Notes under the pieces: generated by a model | Database searches by the model: none | Told to the model about the DNA's origin: nothing | What the model saw: only the letters and a program-made list of their open reading frames with translations | Made by a program: the position numbers and the translations under genes | Assembly: GCA_004292955.1 (NCBI GenBank) | Contig: RDXX01000034.1 | Location: 1 to 56,025, forward strand | From: Oscillatoriales cyanobacterium | Lineage (GTDB): Bacteria; Cyanobacteriota; Cyanobacteriia; Cyanobacteriales; Microcoleaceae | Direction of reading: 5' to 3' | DNA length: 56,025 nt | In this document: piece by piece, positions 1 through 9,832 of the stretch | Layout: every line of letters begins with the position of its first letter | Numbering within the stretch: the first letter of the stretch is position 1

Positions 1-563
1 TCCGGCAGACTCCCTGTGTCCCAAGGAGTAGAATTGTTGATTTTTTCACCCATCCATCAGCTCTTTTACGGCAAGAAAGGGATTTTGGGGCTACCAGTCA
101 GAAACTGATAGGTGGTGTCTAGCATTTATACAACGGAAAGTTCGCCCACCACGGCTACTCTTATCATCCCCGCTTATTTCGATTCTATCATGGATTCGCT
201 ATCGCTCAATTTGCTTGCTGCTCGTTTTCATCCCGTCACTCATCCTGTAAACGGATAGAGTGCGGGACTTCCCACTCGTATTAGTTAAAACAATTGATTG
301 CCAATTTTTTCCATTGTCGGGGATACTACAAGTACACAGGGGGTAATTGCTGTTTTAACTGCTGACACGGCAACGCCACAGGAAATATCTCCCGCACGCA
401 GACGGTCTAGCAACTACTGCAACCGCTAAGAGGGTTAAGATGTTCTTAATTGCCGAAACCCTTGTGGTTGATTGCAATGAAAGGTCTTCCCTCGAACGTC
501 TTCCCTCGAACGTTTTCCGTCTTCCCTCGAACGTTTTCCGTCTTCCGTCTTCCTTCTTTCGGT
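1..563. other. Non-coding region, possible mobile-element remnant
   Basis: I see no supportable gene here. All frames in 1-350 are broken by stops after short runs. A short imperfect hairpin near 262-280 (AGTGCGGGACTTCCCACT) resembles the terminal hairpins of IS200/IS605-type elements, but no transposase coding sequence can be read. Positions 480-560 hold a direct repeat built on CTTCCCTCGAACGTTTTCCG. Assignment to a mobile element is weak inference. Confidence 0.25.
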
Positions 564-684
564 CAACTATCAACTATCAACTATCAACTGCCAACTGCCA
601 ACTGCCAACTGCCAACTGCCAACTGCCAACTGCCAACTGCCAACTGCCAACTGCCAACTGCCAACTGCCAACTGCCAACTGCCT
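564..684. repeat. Heptanucleotide tandem repeat (CCAACTG)n
   Basis: A continuous period-7 array of CCAACTG units, with CAACTAT variants at its left end, fills about 120 bases. All three frames across it are open in both directions, so it makes low-complexity phantom ORFs. It belongs to the short tandemly repeated repetitive sequences known from filamentous cyanobacteria. It ends about 170 bases before the GTG of the sensor gene. Confidence 0.95.
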
Positions 685-851
685 TCCTTCTATACAAACA
701 CAGGGGTTGCATCGGAAGCGAAAACCAGCGCGCTGGAAAAGCTGTAATTTTGTTACAAGTTGTAACTTTTTCAAATAACAGGTTAAATTTAGTTTCACAA
801 GAAAGTTAAATTCCAGAAAGTAAAATTAATTACAGTCGAGTTAAGCTAAAA

Positions 852-3800
852 GTGTTTGCTAAAAAAAATCATTCAAGGAACCCAGAAACCAACAATTCTC
901 ACTTGACAGGTACGGGGGACGATCTCGCGGCCACGAAAGTTTCGTCCACCAAACAACAAGTCGAACAGGATTGGTATCGAACTGTCTACGATAATTTTCC
1001 GGGCATTTACTTCGTCCTAGACGCTTTGGGAAGAGTTTTTTCCCTCAATCAATTCGGCGAATCTCGCCTCGCCTACAGGTCGCAGGAATTAATTTGTCAT
1101 TCAATTTTTAACATATTTTACTGCCAAGATCAAGGGAAAATGCAGTCAGAATTTGCGAGATTGGTTCACCCGACAAAAGGTACGTCAAATCCAAAAGTCG
1201 CCTGTTGGGAAGGCTGTTTGACTCGCAAAGACGGCAAAATTATGTGGGTAAAAGCAACGGCGCGCGCTTTGCCTGCGGTAGAATGGAAAATAGACGAAAA
1301 TACCGATAGTCACTCAGTTGCCAATTTCCAACGGCCGGTGGTACTGTTAGTTTGCGAAGAAATTAAGGCCGCTGCGCCGGTAGCACCGCCGCCAAATTCT
1401 CAGGACAATTGGCGCCGTTCAACTTTGGCGATCGCAAAATTAGCCAAAAGTCAACTTAAAGAACGCAACAATATAGAAGAATTCATCCGCGAAGTCACGG
1501 AAACCGCTGTCAGTATTGTCAACTGCGATCGAGCCAGTATTTGGCTGTACGGGGAAGACAAAACCCAGCTTCACTGTATCGACTTTTACGAACAAAATAC
1601 CAAACTCCATTCCGTACAAATAATCATCACAGCGGCCGACTGTCCGGCGTATTTTCAAGCCTTAAAATCCGTAAATGCGATCGCAACGGTGGCAGCCGAA
1701 AATGACCCGAGAACGCGAGAACTGGCAAGTCTTTATTTTGCAGATCGGGGTACGACTGCCCTGTTGAATGTACCGATTTTGCTGGCTGGTCAAATGGCTG
1801 GAATAGTCAGCGCTGAACGCCGGGGTTCCAGCATCCAGTGGACGGAAGAAGAACACGAATTAACTACAATCTTAGCAGAATTTGTATCGTCAAGTTTGTT
1901 GGCTAGCGAAAGCTTAAAATTAGAAGCTATGCGGCGCGAACAGCAGCAAAATATGCTGAGTCAATACTACGACCAACTAGAAGAAAGAGTAGAAAGACGC
2001 ACGGCAGAACTTAAAAAAGCTAACAAAAAACTGGAACAAGAAATAATTAAAAGAAAACAAGTAGAAGCAGAAATGCGCCGCCAGCACCAAGAACAGCAAA
2101 TTATTTTTGATTCGGTGCCGGCGATGATTTGGTACAAAGATACGGACAGCCGCTTGTTGCGAATTAATCAAGCCGCCGCTGCATCGAGAGGTTTGCCCGC
2201 AAATCAACTAGAAGGCAAATCTTTTTATGAAATCTATCCAGACGAAGCAGAACAATATTATTTAGAAGATTTAGAAGTCATCAATTCTGGCGTTCCCAAA
2301 CTGGGAAAAGTCCAACTGCTGCCAACTGCCACCGGTCACAAATGCTGGGTGCGGACAGATACAATACCTTACCGCGACGAATCAGGTCAAGTGGCTGGCG
2401 TTATCGTGTTTGCAGTAGATATTACAGATTTAATTAGAGTCGAAAGAGAACTGCGAGAAAATCGCGCTCGCCTTACTGAAAAAGTTGAGAAACGTACTGC
2501 TATGTATCGGCAGGCAATGGCCGCTCTGTATTCGGCAAATACGCAAATGCAACAGCTAATGAACAACAGCTATGCCGGGGAACACGGTAGCAGCACAGCA
2601 GCACAATTGCTCGAATGCGAAGCTTATTTTGAAGCAGTTGCCGTGGCCGATCGCGACACAATTTTGAGCGTCAGCAGGGATTTTGCCGAACTGTTCGGTT
2701 ACGAACCTGCGGAAATGGTGGGAATGAGTTTGCTGGAACTGCTGTCGCCAAAATCTTACAAAATGGCACCACAAATGATTTCTGCACCCAGCAATACAGT
2801 CTGCGAAACGATTTTTCTCAGGCGGGACGGGACTGCTTTTCCTGCTGACGTGCGTAGCAAATTTGTAGTTTGCGAAGGTCGTTTGGTGCAGGTTAAAGCA
2901 GTGCGAAATCTCACGGAACGCAAATTAATGGCAGCAGAATTAGAACGATCGCGCTCTTTGTTGCACGCTACTATGGAAGCGACGGCAGACGGCATTCTGG
3001 CTGTTACTAATGCCGGAGAATTGATTAGTTTTAATGAAAAGTTAGTTCAAATGTGGGGGATTCATGAAGAAGTTAGAAACTCACTGGATAGAACGGTGCG
3101 GCTGACGTTTCTCACTAAGCAAGTTAAAGATCCGAGGGATTTTTTACAGAGAGTTAGAGAAATTTATAGCGATGCGGAGTCCGAAGGCTGCGATATTCTC
3201 GATTTTAAAGACGGCCGGACTTTTGAGCGATACACGCAGCCGATTCGAGTCGGACAAAATATTATTGGCAGGGTGTGGCGCTTCCGCGATATTACTTCTC
3301 GCGAAAAGGTGACGGCAATGTTGGGGGATTCTCAACGGCGCTTTCGGGCAATTTTTGATTCTTCTTTCCAATTTGTTAGCTTGCTAAAACCGGATGGCAT
3401 TCTGCTGGAATCTAACCAAACTTCTCTAGATTTCGCGGGAATTAAGCTGCGGGATGTGGCAAATCGCCCGTTTTGGCAGGGGCCTTGGTGGGGAGTTTCT
3501 CCGGAAGTTCGGGAACAGTTGCAAGAGGCGATTTCTCGATCGGCAAAAGGTGAATTTGTCCGCTATGAAGTGGAGGTTCAAGGGGTAAACCGCACGGCAA
3601 CTATCGATTTTTCTCTCAAACCGGTGGCAGACGAAACTGGTAAAATTGTCTTGCTGCTACCGGAAGGTCGAGATATTACTGAAAGCAAGCAGGTGCAAGT
3701 GGCTCTGCGCCAGCAAGTTGAGCGGGAACGCCTGATCGCCGAAATTCAATCTCGCATCCGTTCTTCTCTGGATCTCAAAGATATTCTTAAGACTACAGTA

Positions 3801-4796
3801 GCGGAAGTGCGGGAGTTTTTGGCCACGGATCGGGTGATTATTTTCCGCTTCCGGCCAGATTGGAACGGGGATGTGGTGGTGGAGTCGGTGGGCCCAGGGT
3901 GGATGCCACTGATGGGGATGGCGATCGAGGATTGCTGTTTTGCTAATACTTATGTGGGACAGTATTTAAAGGGCAGAATTCGCGCTGTAGAAAACATTCA
4001 GGCTTCTAATTTTGCCGAGTGCCACGTCAATTTTTTGGCCGAGTGTCAGGTGAAGGCGAATTTGGTGGTGCCCATCGTGCAGCAGGGAATCGAACACCGT
4101 GACGGCAATCCTACTTGTCAAGTGCCGAAGTTGTGGGGTTTGTTGATTGCCCACCACTGTTCGGCGCCCCGCGAGTGGCAGCCGTTTGATATGGATTTGC
4201 TGAGTGAGTTGGCTACTCAAGTGGCGATCGCGATCGAACAATCTTTACTTTACCAGCAGTTAGCTGCTGCTAACCAGCGGTTGGACGGGTTGGCGAATTT
4301 GGACAGTCTGACTCAGTTAGCTAACCGCCGCCGGTTTGACGAGGTGATTAATCGGGAATGGGAGCAGTCGAGCACTGCGGAACCGCTATCTTTGATCATG
4401 TGCGATATTGACTGTTTTAAACTTTATAACGACAATTACGGCCACCAAGCTGGGGATGCTTGTTTGCAACAAGTCGCGCGGGCGATCGGGGATGCTTGCG
4501 CCCACGCACCCGCAGAACGCCTTTATTTGGCTGCTAGGTACGGTGGCGAGGAATTTGGGGTAATTTTGCCAAATACGGATATCGCCGCTGCACAGGCTTT
4601 TGCTGAGGGAATCCGGCGGCGCGTCAAAGCTTTGGCAATTCCCCATCTCAAGTCTGTTGTCACCGATTGTGTGACTCTCAGCATGGGGGTGGCGACGATT
4701 GCTGAAGGTCAAAATTCGCCGAAGATGCTGATTGAAGCTGCTGATAAGGCGCTGTATCGGGCTAAGTCTGGCGGGCGCGATCGAGTTAACAGTTGA
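852..4796 (+). CDS. Multi-PAS/GAF diguanylate cyclase with a DXCF cyanobacteriochrome GAF domain
   Basis: A predicted soluble light/redox sensor that makes cyclic di-GMP from two GTP. It is 1314 residues with no membrane segment. Order: PAS (about 40-150), GAF (190-350), coiled coil (360-410), PAS (415-530), PAS (590-690), PAS (703-815), PAS (830-945), second GAF (957-1137) and GGDEF (1150-1314). The second GAF has DCCF at 1027-1030 and CH at 1057-1058. Cys1029 and Cys1057 are 28 residues apart, as in the DXCF cyanobacteriochrome TePixJ, so a covalently bound bilin is likely. The cyclase signature is GGEEF at 1231-1235, so it should be active. The inhibitory RxxD site just upstream is not recognisable. 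The start is GTG with no clear Shine-Dalgarno; the next in-frame ATG would remove part of the first PAS. No EAL domain is present. Confidence 0.92.
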   Translation: MFAKKNHSRNPETNNSHLTGTGDDLAATKVSSTKQQVEQDWYRTVYDNFPGIYFVLDALGRVFSLNQFGESRLAYRSQELICHSIFNIFYCQDQGKMQSEFARLVHPTKGTSNPKVACWEGCLTRKDGKIMWVKATARALPAVEWKIDENTDSHSVANFQRPVVLLVCEEIKAAAPVAPPPNSQDNWRRSTLAIAKLAKSQLKERNNIEEFIREVTETAVSIVNCDRASIWLYGEDKTQLHCIDFYEQNTKLHSVQIIITAADCPAYFQALKSVNAIATVAAENDPRTRELASLYFADRGTTALLNVPILLAGQMAGIVSAERRGSSIQWTEEEHELTTILAEFVSSSLLASESLKLEAMRREQQQNMLSQYYDQLEERVERRTAELKKANKKLEQEIIKRKQVEAEMRRQHQEQQIIFDSVPAMIWYKDTDSRLLRINQAAAASRGLPANQLEGKSFYEIYPDEAEQYYLEDLEVINSGVPKLGKVQLLPTATGHKCWVRTDTIPYRDESGQVAGVIVFAVDITDLIRVERELRENRARLTEKVEKRTAMYRQAMAALYSANTQMQQLMNNSYAGEHGSSTAAQLLECEAYFEAVAVADRDTILSVSRDFAELFGYEPAEMVGMSLLELLSPKSYKMAPQMISAPSNTVCETIFLRRDGTAFPADVRSKFVVCEGRLVQVKAVRNLTERKLMAAELERSRSLLHATMEATADGILAVTNAGELISFNEKLVQMWGIHEEVRNSLDRTVRLTFLTKQVKDPRDFLQRVREIYSDAESEGCDILDFKDGRTFERYTQPIRVGQNIIGRVWRFRDITSREKVTAMLGDSQRRFRAIFDSSFQFVSLLKPDGILLESNQTSLDFAGIKLRDVANRPFWQGPWWGVSPEVREQLQEAISRSAKGEFVRYEVEVQGVNRTATIDFSLKPVADETGKIVLLLPEGRDITESKQVQVALRQQVERERLIAEIQSRIRSSLDLKDILKTTVAEVREFLATDRVIIFRFRPDWNGDVVVESVGPGWMPLMGMAIEDCCFANTYVGQYLKGRIRAVENIQASNFAECHVNFLAECQVKANLVVPIVQQGIEHRDGNPTCQVPKLWGLLIAHHCSAPREWQPFDMDLLSELATQVAIAIEQSLLYQQLAAANQRLDGLANLDSLTQLANRRRFDEVINREWEQSSTAEPLSLIMCDIDCFKLYNDNYGHQAGDACLQQVARAIGDACAHAPAERLYLAARYGGEEFGVILPNTDIAAAQAFAEGIRRRVKALAIPHLKSVVTDCVTLSMGVATIAEGQNSPKMLIEAADKALYRAKSGGRDRVNS

Positions 4797-5174
4797 CAGT
4801 TGTCAGTAGTCAGTTGGCAGTTGGCAGTTGGCAGTTGGCAGTTGGCAGTTGACAGTTGGCAGTTGGCAGTTGGCAGTTGGCAGTTGAGGAATTACAAAAA
4901 AACGATCGCGCCAACCGGCATAAGGTTAGGGCGATCGCGGTACTATGAATCAGCATTTATATATCGGACTCGGCGCGGAATTTTTACGCATTTTCACGGA
5001 TTTTGTTACAAAAATTTACTGAAGGTTGCGTACAAATACCTTGAAATCGCTTTTCTCTACCTGATATCTCTTTTTTTTTGAACCGCAGAGGGCGCAGAGG
5101 ACACAGAGGAAGAGAAGGGAGAAAGAGTTCACAACTAATGACAACTGTCAACTGTCAACTGTCAACTGACTAAC
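4797..5174. repeat. Intergenic repeats: (CAGTTGG)n, (CAACTGT)n and a GCAGAGG element
   Basis: Gap between two convergent genes. It holds a CAGTTGG array at about 4794-4886, a GCGATCGC site, a short CCGCAGAGGGCGCAGAGG motif at 5083-5115 that recurs at 9660-9786, and a CAACTGT array at 5138-5172. Open frames across it are repeat artefacts. No gene or clear terminator is seen. Confidence 0.85.
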
Positions 5175-8100
5175 CTATTTAGCTAACAGTTTCTGAAACA
5201 CTTCATACATATCTTGGGCTAACTGTTTGGGATTCCACAAAGGCGCAAGATTTTCAGACTGCTTAGACTTAATTAAATGCTCTTTCACCGCATTTCTCAA
5301 ACCAGCATCGCGCCCAAACTTAACTCCCCACTGCGTGTATTCTTCCCAACTCCAAGCTGCACCCACATCGAGATTTGCACTTTTGAGAAAAGCATAACCC
5401 ATTCGTGAAAGATATTGGTCGCCGGATCTCGTTACTACTGGCAAATTCGCCCACAAAGCCTCTAAATTGTGAGTCCCGCCGTTGTAAGGATAGGAATCTA
5501 ACAACACGTCGGCTACATAATAAATAGCGCGATGTTCTTCTTCACTTCGGGTTTGGCCGATAAACTTAATCCGTTCAAAATCTACTCCCTGAATATCGCA
5601 TTCTTCGCGGTATGTGCTATGAATTATATCCGGATCGCCTTGACCTTTGCGAATCAACATACTATCTGGTACTTGCTTAAGTATTCTAACTTGAGCTTGC
5701 ACCATTTCAGGATTAGTTTTTCTGCCCGGAGCGACACAGAGATAAGCCATTTGATCCAAGCCAATCCCGAGGGCATTTCTAATCGCCTCTCGATTCACAG
5801 GAATGCTTTGCAGTTCGCCAATTGCTACCGAACAATTAGGCAATCTCACTAACTGTTCTAAGTAATTTTTGTCAACACCTGGGGGATGAGTGTGTTCGTC
5901 GCACAGAAAGTAGTGATTCTCCGAAATGTATGGCGCGTCGAACCCCAACCAAGAAACGCAAATCCCCGCCGGATATTGGTACAAAACTTCGACATTTGTC
6001 GGTACTGTCATGGAGTCTAAGTCTATTAAAACATCCAAATCGTCTTGGACTACTTCGGCGAAGATTTCGCCACCGTCAGCAAAACCGTTGGGATATTTTT
6101 TCGGCCAGTAAAACTTGCCGGCCATTTCTTCAAACCGCTGTGTAACTTCGTCTCGGTTGAGTTTACCTGTTACGTAAAGATGAACGTGGGGAGTGATGCG
6201 ACTTAATTCGCGGATTAAGGCTTCGCTGCACCAGCCTACGGAGTGGCGGCGGAAGTGTTTGGAAAGGAAGCCGATTTTTAATGGCTGTTGTTTGGTTAAA
6301 TAATTTGCGGATTTGATTCTGTTGGCTTGCTGTCGCTGCGGGACGGCTTTTTGGTAGTATTCTTTGGCAATTAGTCGGTAGAAACTGGCATTTTTTTCGC
6401 GGTTGTCTCGGAGGTGGGAAACTGCAAACAGGAAGATTTCGTAAAGCAGTTTGAGTTCGATGACGCTAAAGGTTTCGACTTTTTCGTAGCAGAGTTGTTC
6501 GATTTCTTCGAGTTTCTGAATTGCCTGTTTGCTGACTCCTGATTGGAGGTAGGAAAAGACGTAGGCTGTGGCTGACATGACTGGGGCATTTTCACCGCAG
6601 AATTCGCAGTATTTGTCGGCGACGCTGCGGGCTCTGGCTAGGTTGGTGGAGTGGCTTAGCAAGTCGCACAGTTGTTGGTGGGCTTCGCTGTATTTGGGGT
6701 TGCATTCGATCGCCTTTTCAAAATATGCGATCGCCTCCAACGGCTTATCTTGCTTCTGAATGTGTCCCATCCGGCAGTAAACCTCTGCCCAATCCGGTTT
6801 TAAGGCCAAAGCTTGCTGATAGCTGGCTAAAGCTTCTTCCAGCAGGCCCTGCATGGACAAACAACTGCCGATGTTCGCGTGAACTTCCGGCCAATCGGGC
6901 TTAATTTTCAGAGTATTTTGATAATTAGCAATCGCTGCTTCGTAGTTGTATTGCTGCATGAAAGAATTGGCTAAATTGAAGTGCAGCACTTCTAATTCGG
7001 GTTTTAAAGCTACAGCTTGCTGGTATGCGACGATGGCAGCATCGAGATTTCCTTGCTGCGATCGCGCGCTGGCGATGTTACCATAGGCCTCTGCCCAATC
7101 CGGTTTAATGGCGATCGCCTTTTGGTAGCTTTCGATGGCTTCGTCGCGCTTACCTTGACTAAACAGTCGGTTTCCTAAGTTGAAGTGGAAGTCGGCGCCG
7201 ACAAGCTGCGGGTTGAGTTCGGATGTTCTCTGAAAACAGGCGATCGCAGCTTCGACGTTGCCATGTTTGTGATATACTTTGCCTAAATTCCAGTGAGCGC
7301 CCGCTAAATCTGGACTCAGGGCGATCGCTTGTTGGTAATGGGCGATCGCCTCTGGCAAACGACCCATTTTGAAATACATACTGCCGATATTGGCGCGCAC
7401 TTCCGCAAAATTTGGCTGCAATTCTAAGGCTTGAGAATACGATCGAATCGCAGCTTCCATTTTACCAACCGCTTGCAAAGCATTGCCTAAAGTTACATAA
7501 GCATGGGTATAATCAGGTCTAATTTTGATAGCTTGATGGCACGCTGCGATCGCCTCTTGAATTTTCCCTTTAACTAAAAAGTTTTCTGCCAGTTTTTTGT
7601 ACTGTTCTACTTCTTGAAAATTAGCAACTTGTGTGATATCTGGAACATTCAGCGAGGTAACTTGTTCGGAAACTTCAGCAGGGTTGGTAAACGGAGTATT
7701 TAAATTTTCAGGATTAGGTGCTGGTGGCAAATTGATACTCGAAGGCTGCAATCCATAGCCTTCATCTTTGTTGACAGATACTGGTTTTTCCTCATCAGAT
7801 TCTGTTTCTAATGCGAGAAATTTGCTATCGGTAGTTTGTTGCTGTTTTTGTGCGGTTAAACTGGATAAAATTTCCGCAGCGCTGGCATTTCCCGGTTGCA
7901 GTTGCAGGACTTTTTGGCAGCAAGCAATTGCCGCATCTAACTTTCCTTGCTGCTGCAAAACGCTGGCTAGCATCAAATTCACCGAGCACAAACCGGGATT
8001 AATAGCAAGAGCTTGTTGGTAAGCCTTTGCCGCCTGTCCCAATTGCCCTAACTTGTAATACATACTGCCGAGATTCGCGCTGGCTTCTGCTAAATCCGGC

Positions 8101-9623
8101 TGAAGTTTTAAAGCTTGCAAATAAGCTTGAATTGCCATTTCTAGCTGGTTTTGGCCGTGCAGGGCATTGCCCGCTGTCAGGTACGCGGGAGCAAAATTCG
8201 GTTGAAATTTGATGGCGAGGTTGCATTGGGCGATCGCGCGATCGAATTCTCCTTGCAAAACATAAACTTCCGCCAACTTTTTATGAACTTCCGCATCTTT
8301 GGGATTGCACTCTAAAGCTTTCTGATAACTCTCGATGGCGCCACCGAGATCTCCTCTATCTTTCAGGCGATTTCCCTTGACAAAATATGTTTGAGCTGAT
8401 TCTAAATCCACCAAAAACTCTTGGATCATTTGCTCTGCCACTCTTACAGGTTTTACACTAATACTATTCAACCATTCTACCCACTCTCGGGCTCTAACAG
8501 ACCAAGTACACCCTCGATTGATATATTCTACCTGCTGTCTCAGATGAGTTTCAGCAATTGCACCCCCCGCCCCCGTACAATCTTTTAAAACTTCGACTGT
8601 CGCATCTAAAAACCGCCTTGTATATCCCTCCCAATCCGGTGTACCTGCACGCTTCCAATCAGTTACCGATGCCAAATTTTCCACCCCTGACATAGAAACT
8701 AGACGGGCAAATCCAGCCGTTGTTTCCGGCAAAGCTGCCAATTCACTCGTCACAATGCGGCAACCGCTAGCCATCGCCTCCATCACCGCAATCGATGACG
8801 TTTCTAAATAGCTATTCGGGTAAGCTAAAACCGCGACTGAACGCAGTTGCCGGACAAGTTCGGGTTGCGGTACAGAACCGACATACTCGACACCTTCTAT
8901 TTCCTGACACTCTTCGTAAAGTTGATCGAAACAAAGCTGATTATCATTGTCGTCTATTTGGTGTACTTTCATGCTAGAAAATACTTTTAATCTGGTTCCG
9001 GGGACAGCTTGACGAATTTCGGGAAAAACTTTTAATAAAATATCCAGTCCGCGAAACGGAGTGCTGGTGTAAGCTAGAATGGGCGGTCGAGATTTTTGAG
9101 ATTGGATCGAAATATTATCGGCAAAAATGTTAGCAAAACAAGGTGCGATCGCATTTCTGAAAACATAACTGCGATTGAAGTCAATCCCAAAACGAGTGTG
9201 AAATTGCTCGCGCTGCCACTCGCTGACAAAAACCAAAGCATCACAAGCATTAATTTCTAGCTCATTCTTGAAATCCTTAAGAAAAACAAAGCCAGGTTCG
9301 TTATGAATCCACAAAATCAATTTAGTGTGCGCGCCCAAAAAAGGCTTAATTTCCAGTGCCTTACCAACTATATTGACTACAACCAAAAAATCGAGCGATC
9401 GCAATAATTCCAAATTAGCACTGTCCGCCACCCGCAGCCTGCAATCAACCCCGCGCCACATCCCCGGTTCCGAAGTATTGTTGAGTAGAAATACCTCATT
9501 TCCCAGGGCTGCCAACGCCTCAGCTAAATAACAAATAGCCGACTGAGTGCCGCCCAAAGGTTCGCGGTAAGGAGTTTCAATGTTGTAATCCCAAGTGTAG
9601 GTATCGAGAAATCCGATTTTCAT
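5175..9623 (-). CDS. GT4 glycosyltransferase - TPR - OGT-like glycosyltransferase fusion
   Basis: A 1482-residue cytoplasmic protein with two putative glycosyltransferase units. Residues 1-400 form a GT-B fold of the GT4 type: an N-terminal acceptor domain, then SYLETSSIAVMEAMASGCRI, the usual nucleotide-sugar-binding region. Residues about 408-585 and 676-989 are two TPR blocks (roughly five and nine repeats) split by a Pro/Ser/Thr/Glu-rich linker. Residues about 1111-1482 match the GT41/SPINDLY O-GlcNAc transferase catalytic region: HFRRHSVG near its start (equivalent of the N-lobe His), WLGFDAP, GRKTNPE with a Lys at the UDP-binding position, and YNGGTHNLEALWANLPVVT. The donor and acceptor are unknown; S- or cell-surface protein glycosylation is a reasonable inference. 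It stands alone, divergent from rpiA. Confidence 0.9.
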   Translation of the reverse strand: MKIGFLDTYTWDYNIETPYREPLGGTQSAICYLAEALAALGNEVFLLNNTSEPGMWRGVDCRLRVADSANLELLRSLDFLVVVNIVGKALEIKPFLGAHTKLILWIHNEPGFVFLKDFKNELEINACDALVFVSEWQREQFHTRFGIDFNRSYVFRNAIAPCFANIFADNISIQSQKSRPPILAYTSTPFRGLDILLKVFPEIRQAVPGTRLKVFSSMKVHQIDDNDNQLCFDQLYEECQEIEGVEYVGSVPQPELVRQLRSVAVLAYPNSYLETSSIAVMEAMASGCRIVTSELAALPETTAGFARLVSMSGVENLASVTDWKRAGTPDWEGYTRRFLDATVEVLKDCTGAGGAIAETHLRQQVEYINRGCTWSVRAREWVEWLNSISVKPVRVAEQMIQEFLVDLESAQTYFVKGNRLKDRGDLGGAIESYQKALECNPKDAEVHKKLAEVYVLQGEFDRAIAQCNLAIKFQPNFAPAYLTAGNALHGQNQLEMAIQAYLQALKLQPDLAEASANLGSMYYKLGQLGQAAKAYQQALAINPGLCSVNLMLASVLQQQGKLDAAIACCQKVLQLQPGNASAAEILSSLTAQKQQQTTDSKFLALETESDEEKPVSVNKDEGYGLQPSSINLPPAPNPENLNTPFTNPAEVSEQVTSLNVPDITQVANFQEVEQYKKLAENFLVKGKIQEAIAACHQAIKIRPDYTHAYVTLGNALQAVGKMEAAIRSYSQALELQPNFAEVRANIGSMYFKMGRLPEAIAHYQQAIALSPDLAGAHWNLGKVYHKHGNVEAAIACFQRTSELNPQLVGADFHFNLGNRLFSQGKRDEAIESYQKAIAIKPDWAEAYGNIASARSQQGNLDAAIVAYQQAVALKPELEVLHFNLANSFMQQYNYEAAIANYQNTLKIKPDWPEVHANIGSCLSMQGLLEEALASYQQALALKPDWAEVYCRMGHIQKQDKPLEAIAYFEKAIECNPKYSEAHQQLCDLLSHSTNLARARSVADKYCEFCGENAPVMSATAYVFSYLQSGVSKQAIQKLEEIEQLCYEKVETFSVIELKLLYEIFLFAVSHLRDNREKNASFYRLIAKEYYQKAVPQRQQANRIKSANYLTKQQPLKIGFLSKHFRRHSVGWCSEALIRELSRITPHVHLYVTGKLNRDEVTQRFEEMAGKFYWPKKYPNGFADGGEIFAEVVQDDLDVLIDLDSMTVPTNVEVLYQYPAGICVSWLGFDAPYISENHYFLCDEHTHPPGVDKNYLEQLVRLPNCSVAIGELQSIPVNREAIRNALGIGLDQMAYLCVAPGRKTNPEMVQAQVRILKQVPDSMLIRKGQGDPDIIHSTYREECDIQGVDFERIKFIGQTRSEEEHRAIYYVADVLLDSYPYNGGTHNLEALWANLPVVTRSGDQYLSRMGYAFLKSANLDVGAAWSWEEYTQWGVKFGRDAGLRNAVKEHLIKSKQSENLAPLWNPKQLAQDMYEVFQKLLAK

Positions 9624-9656
9624 TATGGCAATTATCCGCCGATTTGTGAACTAGAT

Positions 9657-9786
9657 TTTTTTAACCACAGAGGGCGCAGAGGGCGCAGAGAAGAAAGAGA
9701 GAATTTCCCACTTGAAACAATTTGCGAGTGCCGTCTCTTCTGCTTCTTACTCTCTGCGTTCTCTGCGCTCTCTGCGGTTAAAAAAA
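9657..9786. repeat. Inverted repeat built on TTAACCACAGAGGGCGCAGAG
   Basis: The left arm (about 9657-9695) reads TTTTTAACCACAGAGGGCGC and on through GCAGAG units. The right arm (about 9744-9786) is its reverse complement, ending CTCTGCGGTTAAAAAA. The whole could fold into a long stem with about 50 unpaired bases. It fills the divergent space between the glycosyltransferase and rpiA, so both promoters must lie in or beside it. A single arm of the same motif occurs at 5083-5115. Confidence 0.8.
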
Positions 9787-9832
9787 TCCATAATAAATGG
9801 TATAATCTTAAAGCTATTGAGGATTACCGAAC

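Noticed and set aside
1..350. Transposon end at the window start
   Set aside because: Only one short hairpin resembles IS200/IS605 ends; no transposase frame or second end can be identified, so no mobile element is called.
564..684. Possible CRISPR array (also 39437-39501, 10751-10842)
   Set aside because: Units are 7 bases with no spacers of 30-40 bases and no cas genes in the window.
440..809. Overlapping open frames rich in NCQLPTA repeats
   Set aside because: They are translations of a CCAACTG array that is open in all frames; no start signal or conserved segment.
4800..5081. 93-codon plus-strand frame after the sensor gene
   Set aside because: Its first third is a CAGTTGG array and the rest is AT-rich spacer with no motif.
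5532..9531. Several plus-strand frames antisense to the large glycosyltransferase
   Set aside because: Shadows of a well-supported coding region; no family motifs.
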